Shown: piece by piece, positions 1 through 13,200 of the stretch | How the letters are laid out: each line of letters starts with the position of its first letter | Numbering within the stretch: the first letter of the stretch is position 1 | Assembly (NCBI GenBank): GCA_031213475.1 | Contig: JARUPZ010000020.1 | Coordinates: 2,100,975 to 2,164,974 of the forward strand | Direction: 5' to 3' | Origin: Nereocystis luetkeana | Lineage: Eukaryota; Sar; Phaeophyceae; Laminariales; Laminariaceae | Length of the DNA: 64,000 nucleotides | Program-made: the position numbers and the translations under genes | Notes under the pieces: model-generated | What the model was told of the DNA's origin: nothing | The model's database searches: none | What the model saw: the letters and a program-made list of their open reading frames with translations, nothing else

Positions 1-14
1 GTTTCTGTGTGTGT

Positions 15-16
<2 letters not shown>

Positions 17-56
<40 letters not shown>

Positions 57-72
57 TAGAGAGAGAGAGAGA
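17..72 (+). repeat. GA microsatellite
   Basis: (GA)n with one interruption. The overlapping long frame is Arg/Glu repeats only, not a gene. Confidence 0.9.
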
Positions 73-451
73 CGACGACGATCCGATCAAGCTCAGTGCA
101 AACTCGATTCGATCCCCGAGACATTTATGAGGGAGACGGGGGGAACCCAGGCGCATTGCAGGCGATATGTGTGCATAAACAAGCAGGGGGGGAGGGGGGT
201 AGGTTGTAAAATTTGGGCATGGCTCTTGTTCATGGTAACAACAACAAAAAAAGGCTGGCTGTTTTCACTTTATTTCATTTTTTTCGATCGTCAGTTGAGC
301 CCAAAAGTTGCCGAAAAATCCCGAAAAATCGTAAAATTGAGCCTTGGGAAGGAAAAAAACAAAAAAACAGTAAAGGCCAGACCTCAGCTTTTTTTCTATG
401 GCACATTTCCATGAAGAACAACCGTGCCAAATTTTGTGTCTCAACTGCAAC

Positions 452-560
452 TAATACGGGGGGCCATAGTTAATAGGACCTGTGGTGTACATAAAAATCT
501 ATATATTTAACCATTTTTACTAACAATATTTGGTCCTTTTAACTATGGTCCCCCGTAATA
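452..560. mobile_element. MITE-A copy 1
   Basis: About 110-bp element with inverted termini TTACGGGGGACCATAGT and ACTATGGTCCCCCGTAA, an AT-rich middle (TTTTTACTAACAATATTTGG or its complement), and TA target site. No coding capacity. Confidence 0.85.
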
Positions 561-689
561 ACCATGGCGCAAAGTTCTCAAGACTACGTAAACGTTCCGC
601 CTGTCGCTGGAACCAGGCAGCCGCACAAGAAAAAACGCCACCCCGAACCCTGCTCCCATTCGGTTGGACACACTTGAGTACAACCGCAA

Positions 690-1000
690 AAACTTGAAAA
701 AAGAAACAGAATCAACTGCCGAGAGCGCCCATTAATACGAATATCAGCGTGGGTAGGCGCCATTCGATGCTATTTGAATAGCCGACGATGGAAGAAAAAA
801 AGGGGGCTGAACTCTTTTCGCGATAAAAACGCCTCCCAAGGCAAGAACCGTAGTAAGGAGGAAGGAGAAGAAAGCAAAGATCCTGCATTGAGAGCCCGCA
901 TCTGAGCTACGACTACGTGTACGTAGGAAGGACAGAGGGGAAGAAAGAAGACGAACACAAATGAATCATCTGACGGGAGAAAACGAAAAAAACGACCCCT
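690..1000 (+). mobile_element. SINE copy 3, diverged
   Basis: Body shared with the 36.0-kb copy (GCGTGGGTAGGCGCCATTCG, TCGCGATAAAAACGCCTCCC); the tRNA-like head is not recognisable. Confidence 0.6.
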
Positions 1001-1200
1001 CAGCGAGGCCGTCCCATTTGGGCACCCACACCCCCAGAAGGAGCAAAAAAAAAAAAAATATGGAACGAACAAAAAATGAAACGAAAAAAAAAACAAAACA
1101 AAATGAGTAAAAATAAAAAGGAGGCAATGGAGCCAGAGCACGAAGGACGAGACACCGACGCGCCGCTCATCGACGAGAGCGCGCCCAACCACGTGCATGT

Positions 1201-4200
1201 TCATGTTGCGTGTACCACGCTGGACGGACATGTAAGGGCCGTTTGGTCTTGATCTTCATGTGTGAACGATCTTAATATTTCTGGCCAGACCGGGTGCATA
1301 CCTGGCGTCGTCCATGTCCAGTCCGCGCCCCCCCCTGTTGCCCCCGCCCCTAAGCCCCTCCTCGCGAACGCCCTGGGTGACGTGAAGATCGTCGTAGTCG
1401 AGGTGTTTCACCTGCTCCAGAAAAAAAAAAACACACACACACACACACGCACACACAACACGAAAAAAAAACGATCAAAAAGCCTCACCGGAATATAACA
1501 GGAGGAACAGACGTCTACGTATACCGCAGCGGCGATTAACGATCGCAGTACGTACGTACACGTACGTACGTACAGTAGTGTTGTCCACGACTTTGAAACC
1601 CAGCTTCGAAACAATGGTTGATGTATACTACCGTCCACACGATTGCGGGGGAACATACTGCTGTACTATTAATAATCAGAACCAAAAACTGTGCGTCAAC
1701 AGAGGAGGCATACCTCGGGTCTCGCGTCCTGTGTGGGTTCTGGTTACTGCTGTGCCCCCCCCCCCCCCCCCCCCCCTCCCGTCCTGCTGTATGACTATAC
1801 CGCGTAAAGGGCATTGAGCTCGCGCAAGAGGTGCATGCGCGAGTACGTGCGGTCGTTTCTCGGCGCTCGTTTTTTTTTTTTGTTTGTTTCTTTTTCCCAG
1901 AACGGGAAGGGTTGCCAAACACCGCATAACAAAAAAAACAAGATGTGTCCTGGTCGAAAGGGAGAGAGAGAGAGAACCTTCCGAGAACGTGATGTTCGGC
2001 TTCACACGGAAGCACTCCTTATATACCGTCCAGAACAAAAAGCGCGCGCTGATAAACGATCGCGCTCACCCCTGCGCGCACGCTCAAAGGCTCTCCAGCT
2101 CTACGGTACACACCCGGGTCCAGCTAGCTCGGAGGGTCCGAGTGGGATCAATCAGGTCGGGGACACCTACAGCAGTACCTCGTTCGGGAAGCCCAGCAGC
2201 CGGCTTGCGAACAGAAAATATATGTATCTATATAAAGCCCAAGCCCGATGGTGCACACGACCAAATGTCCACATAACAGTAGGCATGCACCGAAAAAAAC
2301 TCAAAACTAAACAATGGATGCATTTATTTACGTGAAGGTATCTGCCCAAAAAACCTTCACGTTGAAAGTCTGATCCAAATATCGCAGGGATCTTTCTTCA
2401 CGGGTCAGGCCTAACCTAGCGGGTCGGGTCGGGTCGGGTCGGGTCGGGTCGGGTCGGGTGACCTGGCCCGGCCTGTGAGATATTGAAAAGCCTCCCGACC
2501 CGACTCGACCCGACCCGACCCGTGAGAATTTGAAGACTCTCGACCCCGATCCGCGGGTCGGGCCATGGCCCGCGAAGATCCCTATGTCCATATATGGGGT
2601 GCACTTCGTCAGGGAGGAAAGCCACCAATGGTTGGACGCAAAAGTGCAATGGTTGACCGGCGCCTGATGCGATAGGGGCATAGAAAAAAAAAAATCCATC
2701 CCATTCATTATCCTCGCCCTTTTCCTTTTTTCTCTCTGTTCTGCCAAAAGTCGTAACTCAAGATCCCGGGGGTTACAAAGCAGGCTTTCCTCCCCCCCCC
2801 CTCCCCAGTACCGTTCGTGCCCTGCTTTTTTTTTTGGTTCGCCAGAAGACTTACCGCTCTCTCTTTTTTCTTCCCTTGTTGATCCGCGTCAAATTTTGGG
2901 TACTTGGCAATATTTTGACCATTTACTTTTTGCTGACTGATGCGCGCGGGGGGGGGGGGGGGGGGGGGGGCTTCTCAGCTGAAGGAGAACTAACTACCCA
3001 ATGACATCGTGCGCTCTTACGAAAAAAATCGACACAAACCTACGCCATGGGGAGGACTGATTTTATTCGATTTTGTCCTCGGATGGCTGGCGACAGAGGT
3101 ACCGAATTTTGCGAAGAAATAATTCTGACTTGCCGGGGTTCCTTAACCCAAACTATTTTGTTGAAAAAATCGTTTCCTTGCTTCTTTTTTTTTCTTCTTT
3201 TTCTTTTTAACTTTTTCGTTTTACACCCACGCAATGCGATTTTTTTTTTCGGGGTAAAAGCGTACCAGGTACGACTTTTTCTCAGAAGTCCTTTTTTGAA
3301 CGAGCTATGGAGCTGTTCAGACGAGGAGCCTCAAAAAAAATGTTACAAGTGCAACTATCTCTCTACCGCAGAAAGCACCACTGGCGGCATTCAACGCAAG
3401 GCATGAAATATTGTTCCAGCACAGAAGGTGTCCAGACCCTTTTCCCGTAACCCCTGTCCACGTAGTGCCTTCAAAATTGGAGACCCCCTTCTTTGAAGCC
3501 ACTTTTTTTAGGTGAGACATCAGAGGTTCCTTTCGTGGGACTTCGCTATTTGCAGGACGGGTCGGCACAAAACTGTGGTGCAGGACGTGCGTCGTCCATT
3601 TCAACCTTGCACATAGACGCAACCCTTACCCTAGCTCCAACCCTCTCGGGGGGTTCGAGGTCGGCAGGGGTATCACGCTGCTCCGGCGCGTGTTTTGGTG
3701 GCTGTTTTCCCAACAACAACAACAAAAACCGGGCGGCCGAAAGGCCAGCCTTGACCAACAAGACCCGCTTCCAACACAAAGTTTTGTGCCGACCCTACCT
3801 GCACATAGGACGAGTCCATCAACTGAGGAACTCCGGGAAATTGCAGGTGCATGCATGCACCCCATACAGGTAGCAAGCATGCGTCTACCACACCCTACGA
3901 GTACCGCCCCGGGGTGGGGTGCCGCCGCAAAACGGGAGAAGGGCGGAGGCGTGCCGATATCAATTGCGTACGCACCAGTCTGACCTGAAGTATTGAGGCA
4001 CCCCTCGACACGTAGCTTCCGTCTACATGTAAACATGGCTTGCATACTCGTACTCGGATGGCAATTAGAGAGGTCGTCTCGACTGGTAAAACAGGGTGCA
4101 CACCTTGAGTGACTCGGGAGCGACCGGCATCGGAGCCTGCGTGACAACGAACGGAGTCGACCTCGTCCCGGGGAGCGGAATCATTCCAGGAACCGTTCCG

Positions 4201-7200
4201 GGCGCCTGTCCGAGGACCGGTCTTGGTCCCGTTGTGGAGGCGATACCGGGGTTGGTGCCTCGAAGCCGGCTCTGCGAAAGCGGCGTGAGAACAGCGGGTG
4301 GGGGGGGGGGGGGGAGAAGTGGTATCATAAATAACTACTACGGGGGACCATAGTTAATAGGACCAAATGTTGTTAGTAAAAATGGGTAAATACATAGTTT
4401 TTCATGTATACCATAGGTCCTATTAACTATGGTCCCCCGTAGTACCTGGCACATATTACTTCGAAGTATACGCAAATCAATGAATACATGAATAACTGAA
4501 CACGTGCAAAACTAAATCACAACTCGGATAACGTAACACTCGGATAACACTCATCTACGTTTTGGGGGCTAATGCAGGGACGTGGTCACATGATACCGTA
4601 GTGTTAGTACTGGAGGAGCAATCACGGTAACGCCGCAACAATGTTCCTGGAAACCCACGAACGTGCGCACGCCTTAACGTTATGTTTCCGCTTAATCTAG
4701 CACAGCTCGGGTACAGTCACATAGTGTTACGCCGTGATCCGTGCTCGCACAAACACCGTAACACAATGTAGGGCTTTGACCAAACACGTGCGATATCACT
4801 CCAACATGCCCAGATCGATATCCGCAGCTATACTGACATGATCGCACAATATTAATTAATGTCTACGCAGCGTCAGACATAAGACACTAACAATGTGCTA
4901 CCCTCAAGAGAAGTTTCAGAAATAACACCCCAACATAGCGTTACCTTGCTCGCCAGCACTATTAATAGTATAATAACACCGAAGATTATACTATTACGGC
5001 GGACCATAGTTAATAGGACCAAATGTAGTTGATAAAAATTGTTAACTACATACCATGGTAGGTTTTTATGTACACCATAGGCCCTACTAACTATGGTCCC
5101 CCGTAACACGAACAACACACTAACGTGACATAACGCAATGGCCAGCACTACCAACACTACGTTACTCGGACCCCCCGTCTTGACGTCTTGGGGTCGGATA
5201 ACGCAACCTTTAGCTTACGTTAGCAACGTTACAGTTTTAGCAGGCCGATACGTAACATTATGATATTACATAGGATGTGAGCCTAAATGCGGAGGTCCCT
5301 CTAACGTTATGTTACGGTGTTACTATCAGTAAAGATCTACTTTTAACATTTCGTGTATACTATAGTCAGTCCGGCCCTAACGTAATCTTACTGAGATACC
5401 GCCAGGACGGAAGTCATTCCAACGTTACCCTTTGGGTCTCCCGCGACGTGGTCGTGGTAAAGCGGCGTCGCGGAGTGATACAATGTAGCCGTGCTATCTA
5501 ATTCGCCGATATCCCACAAGGGGACAGCCGAAATTTTAAAATAACCGGGAGGGGAGGATAAAATATCATAAAAACGCCTCCATATTTGTGAAACCCCCAA
5601 AACAGGGGATATGTAGGAGGTATTCCCGCAAAAAAACGCCTATAAACATACGAAACCCCGCCAGTACGCTACCCACCTGCAACGACAGTACGTTATCCAT
5701 CTATAAAATAATCTGCATACTCGCACGCACGAGCTAACACAGCTGACACATATTGTTGATGCTGGATTGGGGATGTAAGTTTCCTGCTAACTCGTGTTAT
5801 ATATATAAATTGCATATCTGGTACCTGGTACGAGCTAACACCTTATAACGCTATTACGGGTAAACATAGTAAATAGCACCAAATATTGTTGGTAAAACTA
5901 TTACGGGGGACCATAGTAAACAGGACCTACGGTACACACAAAAACCAATATTTGCTATTTTTACTATTGATATTAATAATAATATTTGGTCCTAGTTCCT
6001 ATGGCCCCCCGTAATAGGGAATTAGATAGGTTTTTGTCTGTACCGTAGGTCCTATTTATTATATGGCCCCCGTAATAGTGTTATCCGTTTGACGTATGTT
6101 ATGGCAGCAAGGCTTCCGTCAACACCCCCAACATAACGTCGCTCGATACGGACTGCTGCTGCTGCTGCGGCGGATACGGTAAGATAAGTTAACGTTGTAT
6201 TAACCATGTACGTCATCCCTCTAACGATTATTACGGATAGCCACTATTCAATAGGAACTCCGCCAACACACCTCCGTAACAGTGTGTTATGATTTTGGCG
6301 GGCGATCGCGTAACGTTCTGTTAAAGTGTTACCTTGACCCCGTAATGCGTCACGGTGTTAATATGTTGTTGTGTGAGCGGACTTCTTCCTTGCTACCGAA
6401 GCACACTTTAGACGGATAACGTACATCATGGCCAATTGAACGCTTGCATAACATTATGGTAGACCATAGTAAATAGGACCAAATATTGTTCGTAAAAAGA
6501 GGGAAACATACAGGTTTTTGTGTGTGCCGTAGGTCCTGTTTACTATGGTCCCCCATAATAACACGATGCTACAAAAAATCCAGAAAGTAGTCAACGTACA
6601 GAGTAGTAACGTAATGTTACGATATTTTTTCCCTGACGCCTAACAACACCAACGTAAAACGTCAAGTGTTGTCTTGTCAGAGGCATGAAATAAATACCAG
6701 GTACATGAAACAAAGAAAACAAAAATGAATTAATAGTGATTTACATACATGGACTGATACCTGGTACATACCGCAACTAGCAAGTAAATAATGACCATTG
6801 TTAGTAGAAGTCTGAACACACAAGCTCGCCTGTCTATCGAGGGCCGCCTTGGCGTCCGCCCCGGCGAGAGCCTTCTCCAGCACCTTGTGTATCTCCTCCA
6901 CCTTCACCGATGCTAGCCGAGCGCACCGGAGAATAGTCTCCCGAGTCACAGCAACGCCTCCATTCTTATGCAAAGCGCAGAGCTGCACGGGCGTGGGAGA
7001 GGTAGCGACGGGAGGGGGTGTACTCGATATCATGCATGGCCGTAGCTGTATGACCATACTATGTAATAGACACGGAGGAGGGGGGGGGGGGTACTCGATA
7101 GGAGAGATGTACTCGATCTCATGCGTGGCCGTAGTCGTATGACCATAGACCCTCGCATCCCTACAATGCCGGGACGGACCATGTCGGGTTTTCACCGACC

Positions 7201-10200
7201 AGGCAGACATTGCTTGCACCAAGCGCGAAGCGAAACGTGAGGTGCCCGGCGAGTAGCATTAAGGGCGAGCTGCATCCTACGACGGAGTGAGGGTTCTATC
7301 GTGGTGGTGATGAAATTTAGCAAAAAAAAAAAAAGAAACAGGTGGAGGGTACGTCACGGTTGCACGCGAAAAAAAAAACCCCGACACCCCACTACCCATT
7401 TTCGAGCCCCAGACAGGAGGCCTACGTACTAAAAGCGAGTAAAAAACTAGAAGAAAAAACTCGTTTCTCGTACGTACCAGGTATATAATTTCGTCCAGGA
7501 ATCAATCCATCCCACCGCACTGGGATGTTCTTCATTTTGATCATTTTGGGAGTATGGTGGTGGACCAGTAGTGTCCCCTCTTATAGTGCCGGTATCCTAC
7601 ATACAAGTACAAAGTATAGAGGCATCACATTAGGGAACAAAAAAAAAGAAGAAGAAAAACCTATCCCATTTATTTGTGAAAAAAAAAAAAAAAACTCAGC
7701 CACCACGGCGTCCTTACCGGGCGGCAGACGAAAGAAGGGAGGATGGATGAGTATGCAGCTTTAGTGCTCGGCATTGTTGGGGCAGAACGCGCACGTACGC
7801 GTACGAGGATGCGTGTGGCATCAGTCGCATTCGTATGTTTTGTCCCCCCGTTCAATTCCGCGTTGTAATGGCACCTTTTGAGGGGACAAAAACGCCTCCG
7901 AAAATGTAGGGTTGACCCCTCTATCGCAGAACGCCTCGGGGCATCAGTGACCCCCCACAAACAATACCATGTCAACACTCACACTTTCATCTGTCCGATG
8001 TGCGCATCTTTGACGTTGACTTCCTCTACCTGCCCCCAGCCTACAACCGACCTACTCTTCCTTTTGCCCTTCCTAGAACTTTAACAATATGGGCCGTTAT
8101 TTATCGGAAATCTTTTTTTTTTCCAGAATTTCCAAATTTTGGATAATTTTTTTTTTGAAATTCTTGGATGCTTGTAGAACAACTCTATTGAAAGTCGTCA
8201 TTTTTCCCTCTGACGTTTCGAGAGGGTATATACGTAGCAGTATAATTTTACCTTAAAGGGCGATTTGACTTCGTACTACAGGGGTGCTACGATCGTTTTT
8301 TGGCGCATGATTTTCAGCAAAACGGGAAGAAGATCAAGGTTGACACTACCGAATAACAAGGTGTTTTCGGAAGTATTCTGGTCTAGAGAGAGAGAGAGAG
8401 AGAGAGAGAGAGCCTTCCTTCGGGCAATATATTTGTTCGGCCTGATCGACACCCTTTCTCCGTTCGTTGTCGAAAAACAAGAGGCGCTGGAAAAAAAAAG
8501 TCGAACCCCCGCATCCTCACGGCAGAGGAGGCACCCCACCGGTGGCGCTGTACGTAAATATATCTTGAGTCTGCACCTTCACCTCTTTGTGCGCCGTCGA
8601 CAATACCGGCTCTAGTTATGGCGGCAACCGTCGCTAATTACTCCGCACACTGTTACGGGGGACCATAGTTAATAGGACCAAATATTGTTAGTAAAAGTAG
8701 GGAAATATATAGTTTTTTTGTGTATACCGTAGGTCCTATTTACTATGGTGATGGTCCCCCGTAGTATCACACTGGTTAATAAATCCCAATGTGCGTGCCG
8801 ATCGATTCCACAGACACTAAAGCAGGTAGCCGGCACTGCTCAACCTCCACAACAGAGGAGTACCTTACCTCCTTGTGCGCCGTCAGGGCGAAGGTTATCC
8901 TCCCCTTCATCACCTCCTCCTCGGCCTCCGTAGGGTCGACGGCGGTGTGCTGCGTCGCGGAAGCTTTCGCCCCCGCTCCAGACATGCCTCCGTCGCCCTG
9001 GCCTCCCTGGCCGCCGCTACTTCCGGGTTGGGCAAGCGAGAGCTCTTCGGTGTCCTATTACACGGGTACACGATCACGAATTACGGCGTTTGAGATTAGG
9101 GCCCATCTTAACGGGGAACGCTATTTGGAAATAAAAATCTAATTTCAATGAATTTTACTTTGATTTCGAAAAAAAAACGTGTTTGCGTCCTATCGGGGAA
9201 CAGCGTACTAGTTGCTAATCAAAAAATAATTCGGAATAAGCTGGAAGAACGCGCCGCGTCACACAACGCCCAGCCGAAAAACAGCGACGCGCGTAGACGA
9301 GAGCGAAGGTTTGCGCTGCCGCGCGCGCGCCGCCGCCAGCCTCTTTTTCTTTTTGGCCACGCAGGTTAGGAAGCTATCACTCTCAGGGTGTCTTGGGTGG
9401 CCGGAGGAAACCCTCAAGCGCCACGTGCGGAACAGCAGCGGTGATGCAGCTATCGAGGTCTCGAGCGTATTCTCCGTTTTTTTGCGTGTTTGCTCGGTTT
9501 TCGTGGTTGTTGGCCAATCGAGCAGGCCGAAAAATTGGGATTGCGGCCGTCATGACTACTTTTGAGGCGCCACCGCCGGGGTACGATGTGCTATGGTGTG
9601 TGGGCGTGGGCGCGGCTATTGCTCCGGTCACCTCTCGTTGAGGTTCGAGTTTCATCGCCTCGATCGTGGTCACCGAAGCGGCCAAAAATCGCCCCAGACT
9701 CCACCGCGGGTGTTGATCCACCGCGAACATGCTACATCAAGACCGAGGAACTCCCAAATTCCAAATTGAAATGAAAAAAATCGCAGGAAAAAAGCCCCAA
9801 AAGATTTTTCACTCAAATTCAATTTTTCTAATTTTGCCTGCTTGTCGTCTACTCTTCTCCGGCCAATCAGATGGCAAATTAAATTTGAAAAAAAACAACA
9901 AATCAAATTGAAAAAAAAAAAAGTCCCCGTTAAGATGGGCCCTTATCCACTTCGGATGTTTTTTTTTAAAATAGTTGAAACCAACGAACCTGAGGAGCTG
10001 ATTGGCTGAACAGGTGAATCCGCAGGCCCTACTATTAATAGTTTCATCCGATTTTTCTGTCTTCTATAGAATGCGTATGCCGTGCTTGTCGTATCCAGTA
10101 CGATGTCATGGCATTGCGCTGTCTACTCTGCTTACTGCACAACAATATACCTGGTAGTATCTCTGTGTCGTAGTTTTGTGACCACATAACTTGTATCTCT

Positions 10201-13200
10201 TCTATTAAAAGGACTGAAGAATCAACACGGGCACTGGTTGTGCCTGGATGTCGACGGCTAGAAAGAACGGTTCGATATGAAGAACACAACACACGTAGCC
10301 AGTCAGACGTTGCTCCTTCCGCCAACCAGCCCACAGATTTTTACCCAAAGCCGTTAAAAGCGTAATTTTGGTTACTTTTACCCACAGCCTCTATTAATAG
10401 GACGATCTCAACTTCTCGTGGGTTGTGATTGCCACTATTAACATCAAATATCAACATACAAGAAACATGCTATTCATACAGGAAACCCCAACCAAATTGG
10501 TTCTAACCGAATTCTTCGTAAACAACCCTGTACGATGAAATCGAATTATCACACGCAGCGTGCAAAAAAGTGAGCTTTCGACCAAAAACAAAACATGGTG
10601 TACCCAAAACCTACCAACTTTATCCCCAAACGTAATGAACGTTGGTACCAAATGTTAAAATACAAACGGTTCTAATATATAGTAGGGACCGAGTGATGTC
10701 AGGTACCACGTACTGGTATATATACCGTAAAGCGCGTTGAGTTCGCACAGGAGTGAAATCGTTTTTTGTTAAGCCTTTAGGACCGCAGTTCCGTTTTGGG
10801 GACAAACGACTCTATTTGCAAGTGGTTTGCCCCCAAAACGGAACTGCGGTCCTATAAGGGTCAACAACGGCGAAGGGTGCTAAAGTCGTACCAGGTACGA
10901 AGTATTTCGGGAAGGCTCAATCAGACACCAGATTTTTTTCCGAAGACAACTCGGGTCGGTATGGTCAGCCTTCTTCACCGTTCGGGAAGAACATCAAGCG
11001 CTGGAAAACGCTTGCACCCCTGCCGTGTGAATTCAATGCTCTTTATGCCATTTGGAGGAACACACACACAGACACACCCGAGCCGCGAGATCGAACATTT
11101 TCAGAACATAATGTTTACCAGTACGTGCGTACCTGGTATTTGGAAGCTTGATACACAGGACATCACAAATATCTTGGTACCAGTGAACGATGAGATACGT
11201 ATGTCCCCGCGTTTAATATTGATTTAATAATCTCGGCAACACCACCGAACGAGCGGCTGTGAGGCTGCACAGCAGCTGTACAGACCTTGAAAAAATGACC
11301 CTGTTACGGGAGACCATACCAGGTACCTGGTATGAAATAGAACCTGCGGTACACACAAAAACCAATAAATTTCCCTATTTCTACCAACAATATTTGGTCC
11401 TACATTATATATACGAAGTACCAGGTAAATACTGAGGTTCCCCGTAATCGCTTCGACGAAATTGTTGTTTTCACAATACCAGGTACAGTAACACGGGATA
11501 CCGTAGTAAGTAGGACCAAATATTATGGGTAAAAATAGCGAAATATATCGGTTTTTGTGTGTACCGTAGGTCCTATTTACTGTGGTCCCCCGTAGTAGTG
11601 GTGGTCCCTCCGTTGTGCCGGTCTGGCCGCTATATTGCCGGTGAAATGGCTTGACACAGATGGGATCAACCAGTGTGGCAGCCTGCGGGGCAATTAGTGC
11701 CGGTTGCCGCTATAATAGTGCCGGTGTTGCTGGCTGGCGCACATCGGCACTATATATAGAGGGGTCACGGCTGTACTTGACTTTAAACTTCAAACGCTAC
11801 GCATAACCCAATGAGTACATAGCCGTAATCGTGACCTTTACCCCGACCGCATGGGAATTTTCTCGTAAAAAGCAAGATGGAACGAAGAAGTTGCATCAGT
11901 GTGGCCTACCAACTATATGTAGTGTCGAAGCTGGGCCAAGCCCTAACAATCTGAGATATTTCTCGGAATGGAATGAAAAAAATTCTAGGGGGAGTTATTG
12001 GTGTGGATCATCAACCATGGTGTCAAAGCTGAGCTACATTAATCTGGGAAATTTCTCGGAATGAAAATACAGTGGGGAGGTAGTGCTGGGCTATCAACCA
12101 TTTTGTTCGAGCTGGGCCAAGTGGTGGAACACTACCGACACAAAGCAGCAAAAAAGCCACAAGCCACAAACGGAAAACAGAGCGAAACGCCCGCGTACGT
12201 AAGTTACCAGATACTACTACGCGGGACCATAGTTAATAGGACCTGTGGTATACACAAACACCTACACATTTAACCATTTCTAACAACAATATTTGGTCCT
12301 ATTAACTATGGTCCCCCGTAATAGTAAAAATAGCATGAAGCGCGGACTAAACGGCTGTGCCCCCGCCCCCGCTTTTTTCCGTCTTGAGAATTTTTCCGAG
12401 AGAGAGACTGCGGCTGCAAAATCCTCGATCTCACAGCTAACGTCTTAATAAAATATCACAGAACACGTACGTATGCACTACACGTAGCGACAGTAGGAGG
12501 AGAGGAGCGTGCGACAGTAGTAAGAACAGTTTGTGCATACTCATTTTTTTTTTTGCCCGGTTCCTCTCGTGTACATTGGTATGGTATCGCCGCCTACTTT
12601 TTCCGTGTCGCGTCAACGTGTCCCGTTGGCCAACCAACCAACCACCCAACCAACCAACCAACCAACCATCGTCGATTAATTTTTCCCGCTCCCCCCCGCT
12701 CTTGCCTTTCAAGCTGCCCCCCTCCCCCCCAAAAGCTGTTCCGTCTATGTTATTGCTCCTCAACACACGCTTACCGCATACTACGGGGGACCATGGTAAA
12801 TAGGACCAAATCTTGATATTAATAGTAAAAACATGCAAATGTGAGAGGTTTTTGTGTGTACCCGTAGGTCCTACTTACTACGGTCCCCCGTGATACCGCA
12901 GAACAAAAACACGCAAGATAACGCAGCACTCCCTCGGACGAATGCATGTCACTGAGCCTGGACTGATTGGTGGTTCATTATCTCGACAAGGGAGATATTA
13001 ATATTTACTAGTGCAAACGCCTTTTCCTTTGAGCGATGGGTCTATGGGGAAAAACAAATCTACTTCCACAAGCCATCATTTTCGTTATGTAATATATGCC
13101 TCTCATGTTATGTGAAAAAAAACCCAAAAAAAATGGTTTAAGCTCCGAAAATTCGTACCACTATACTGAAGTTAGAGTGGGGTAGTTTTTAGTCAAGGGA

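Noticed and set aside
1127..1231. Plus-strand start exon: ATG in good context, 35 codons (MEPEHEGRDTDAPLIDES...), ending at CAT|GTAAGG
   Set aside because: It overlaps the tentative final EXOSC9-like exon on the other strand, follows SINE sequence, and no continuation exon is convincing. It could be real; RNA data are needed to choose.
770..1231. Minus-strand 153-codon frame
   Set aside because: Mostly the complement of A-rich SINE sequence, giving Phe-rich translation; not a protein.
2418..2460. (GGGTC)n as an internal telomere repeat
   Set aside because: Does not match known telomere units, is only about eight copies, and is arranged as an inverted pair.
3626..4147. Minus-strand 173-codon frame and overlapping plus-strand frames
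   Set aside because: Frames on both strands are open because the block is GC-rich; composition is Cys/Arg-heavy without motifs or matching splice sites.
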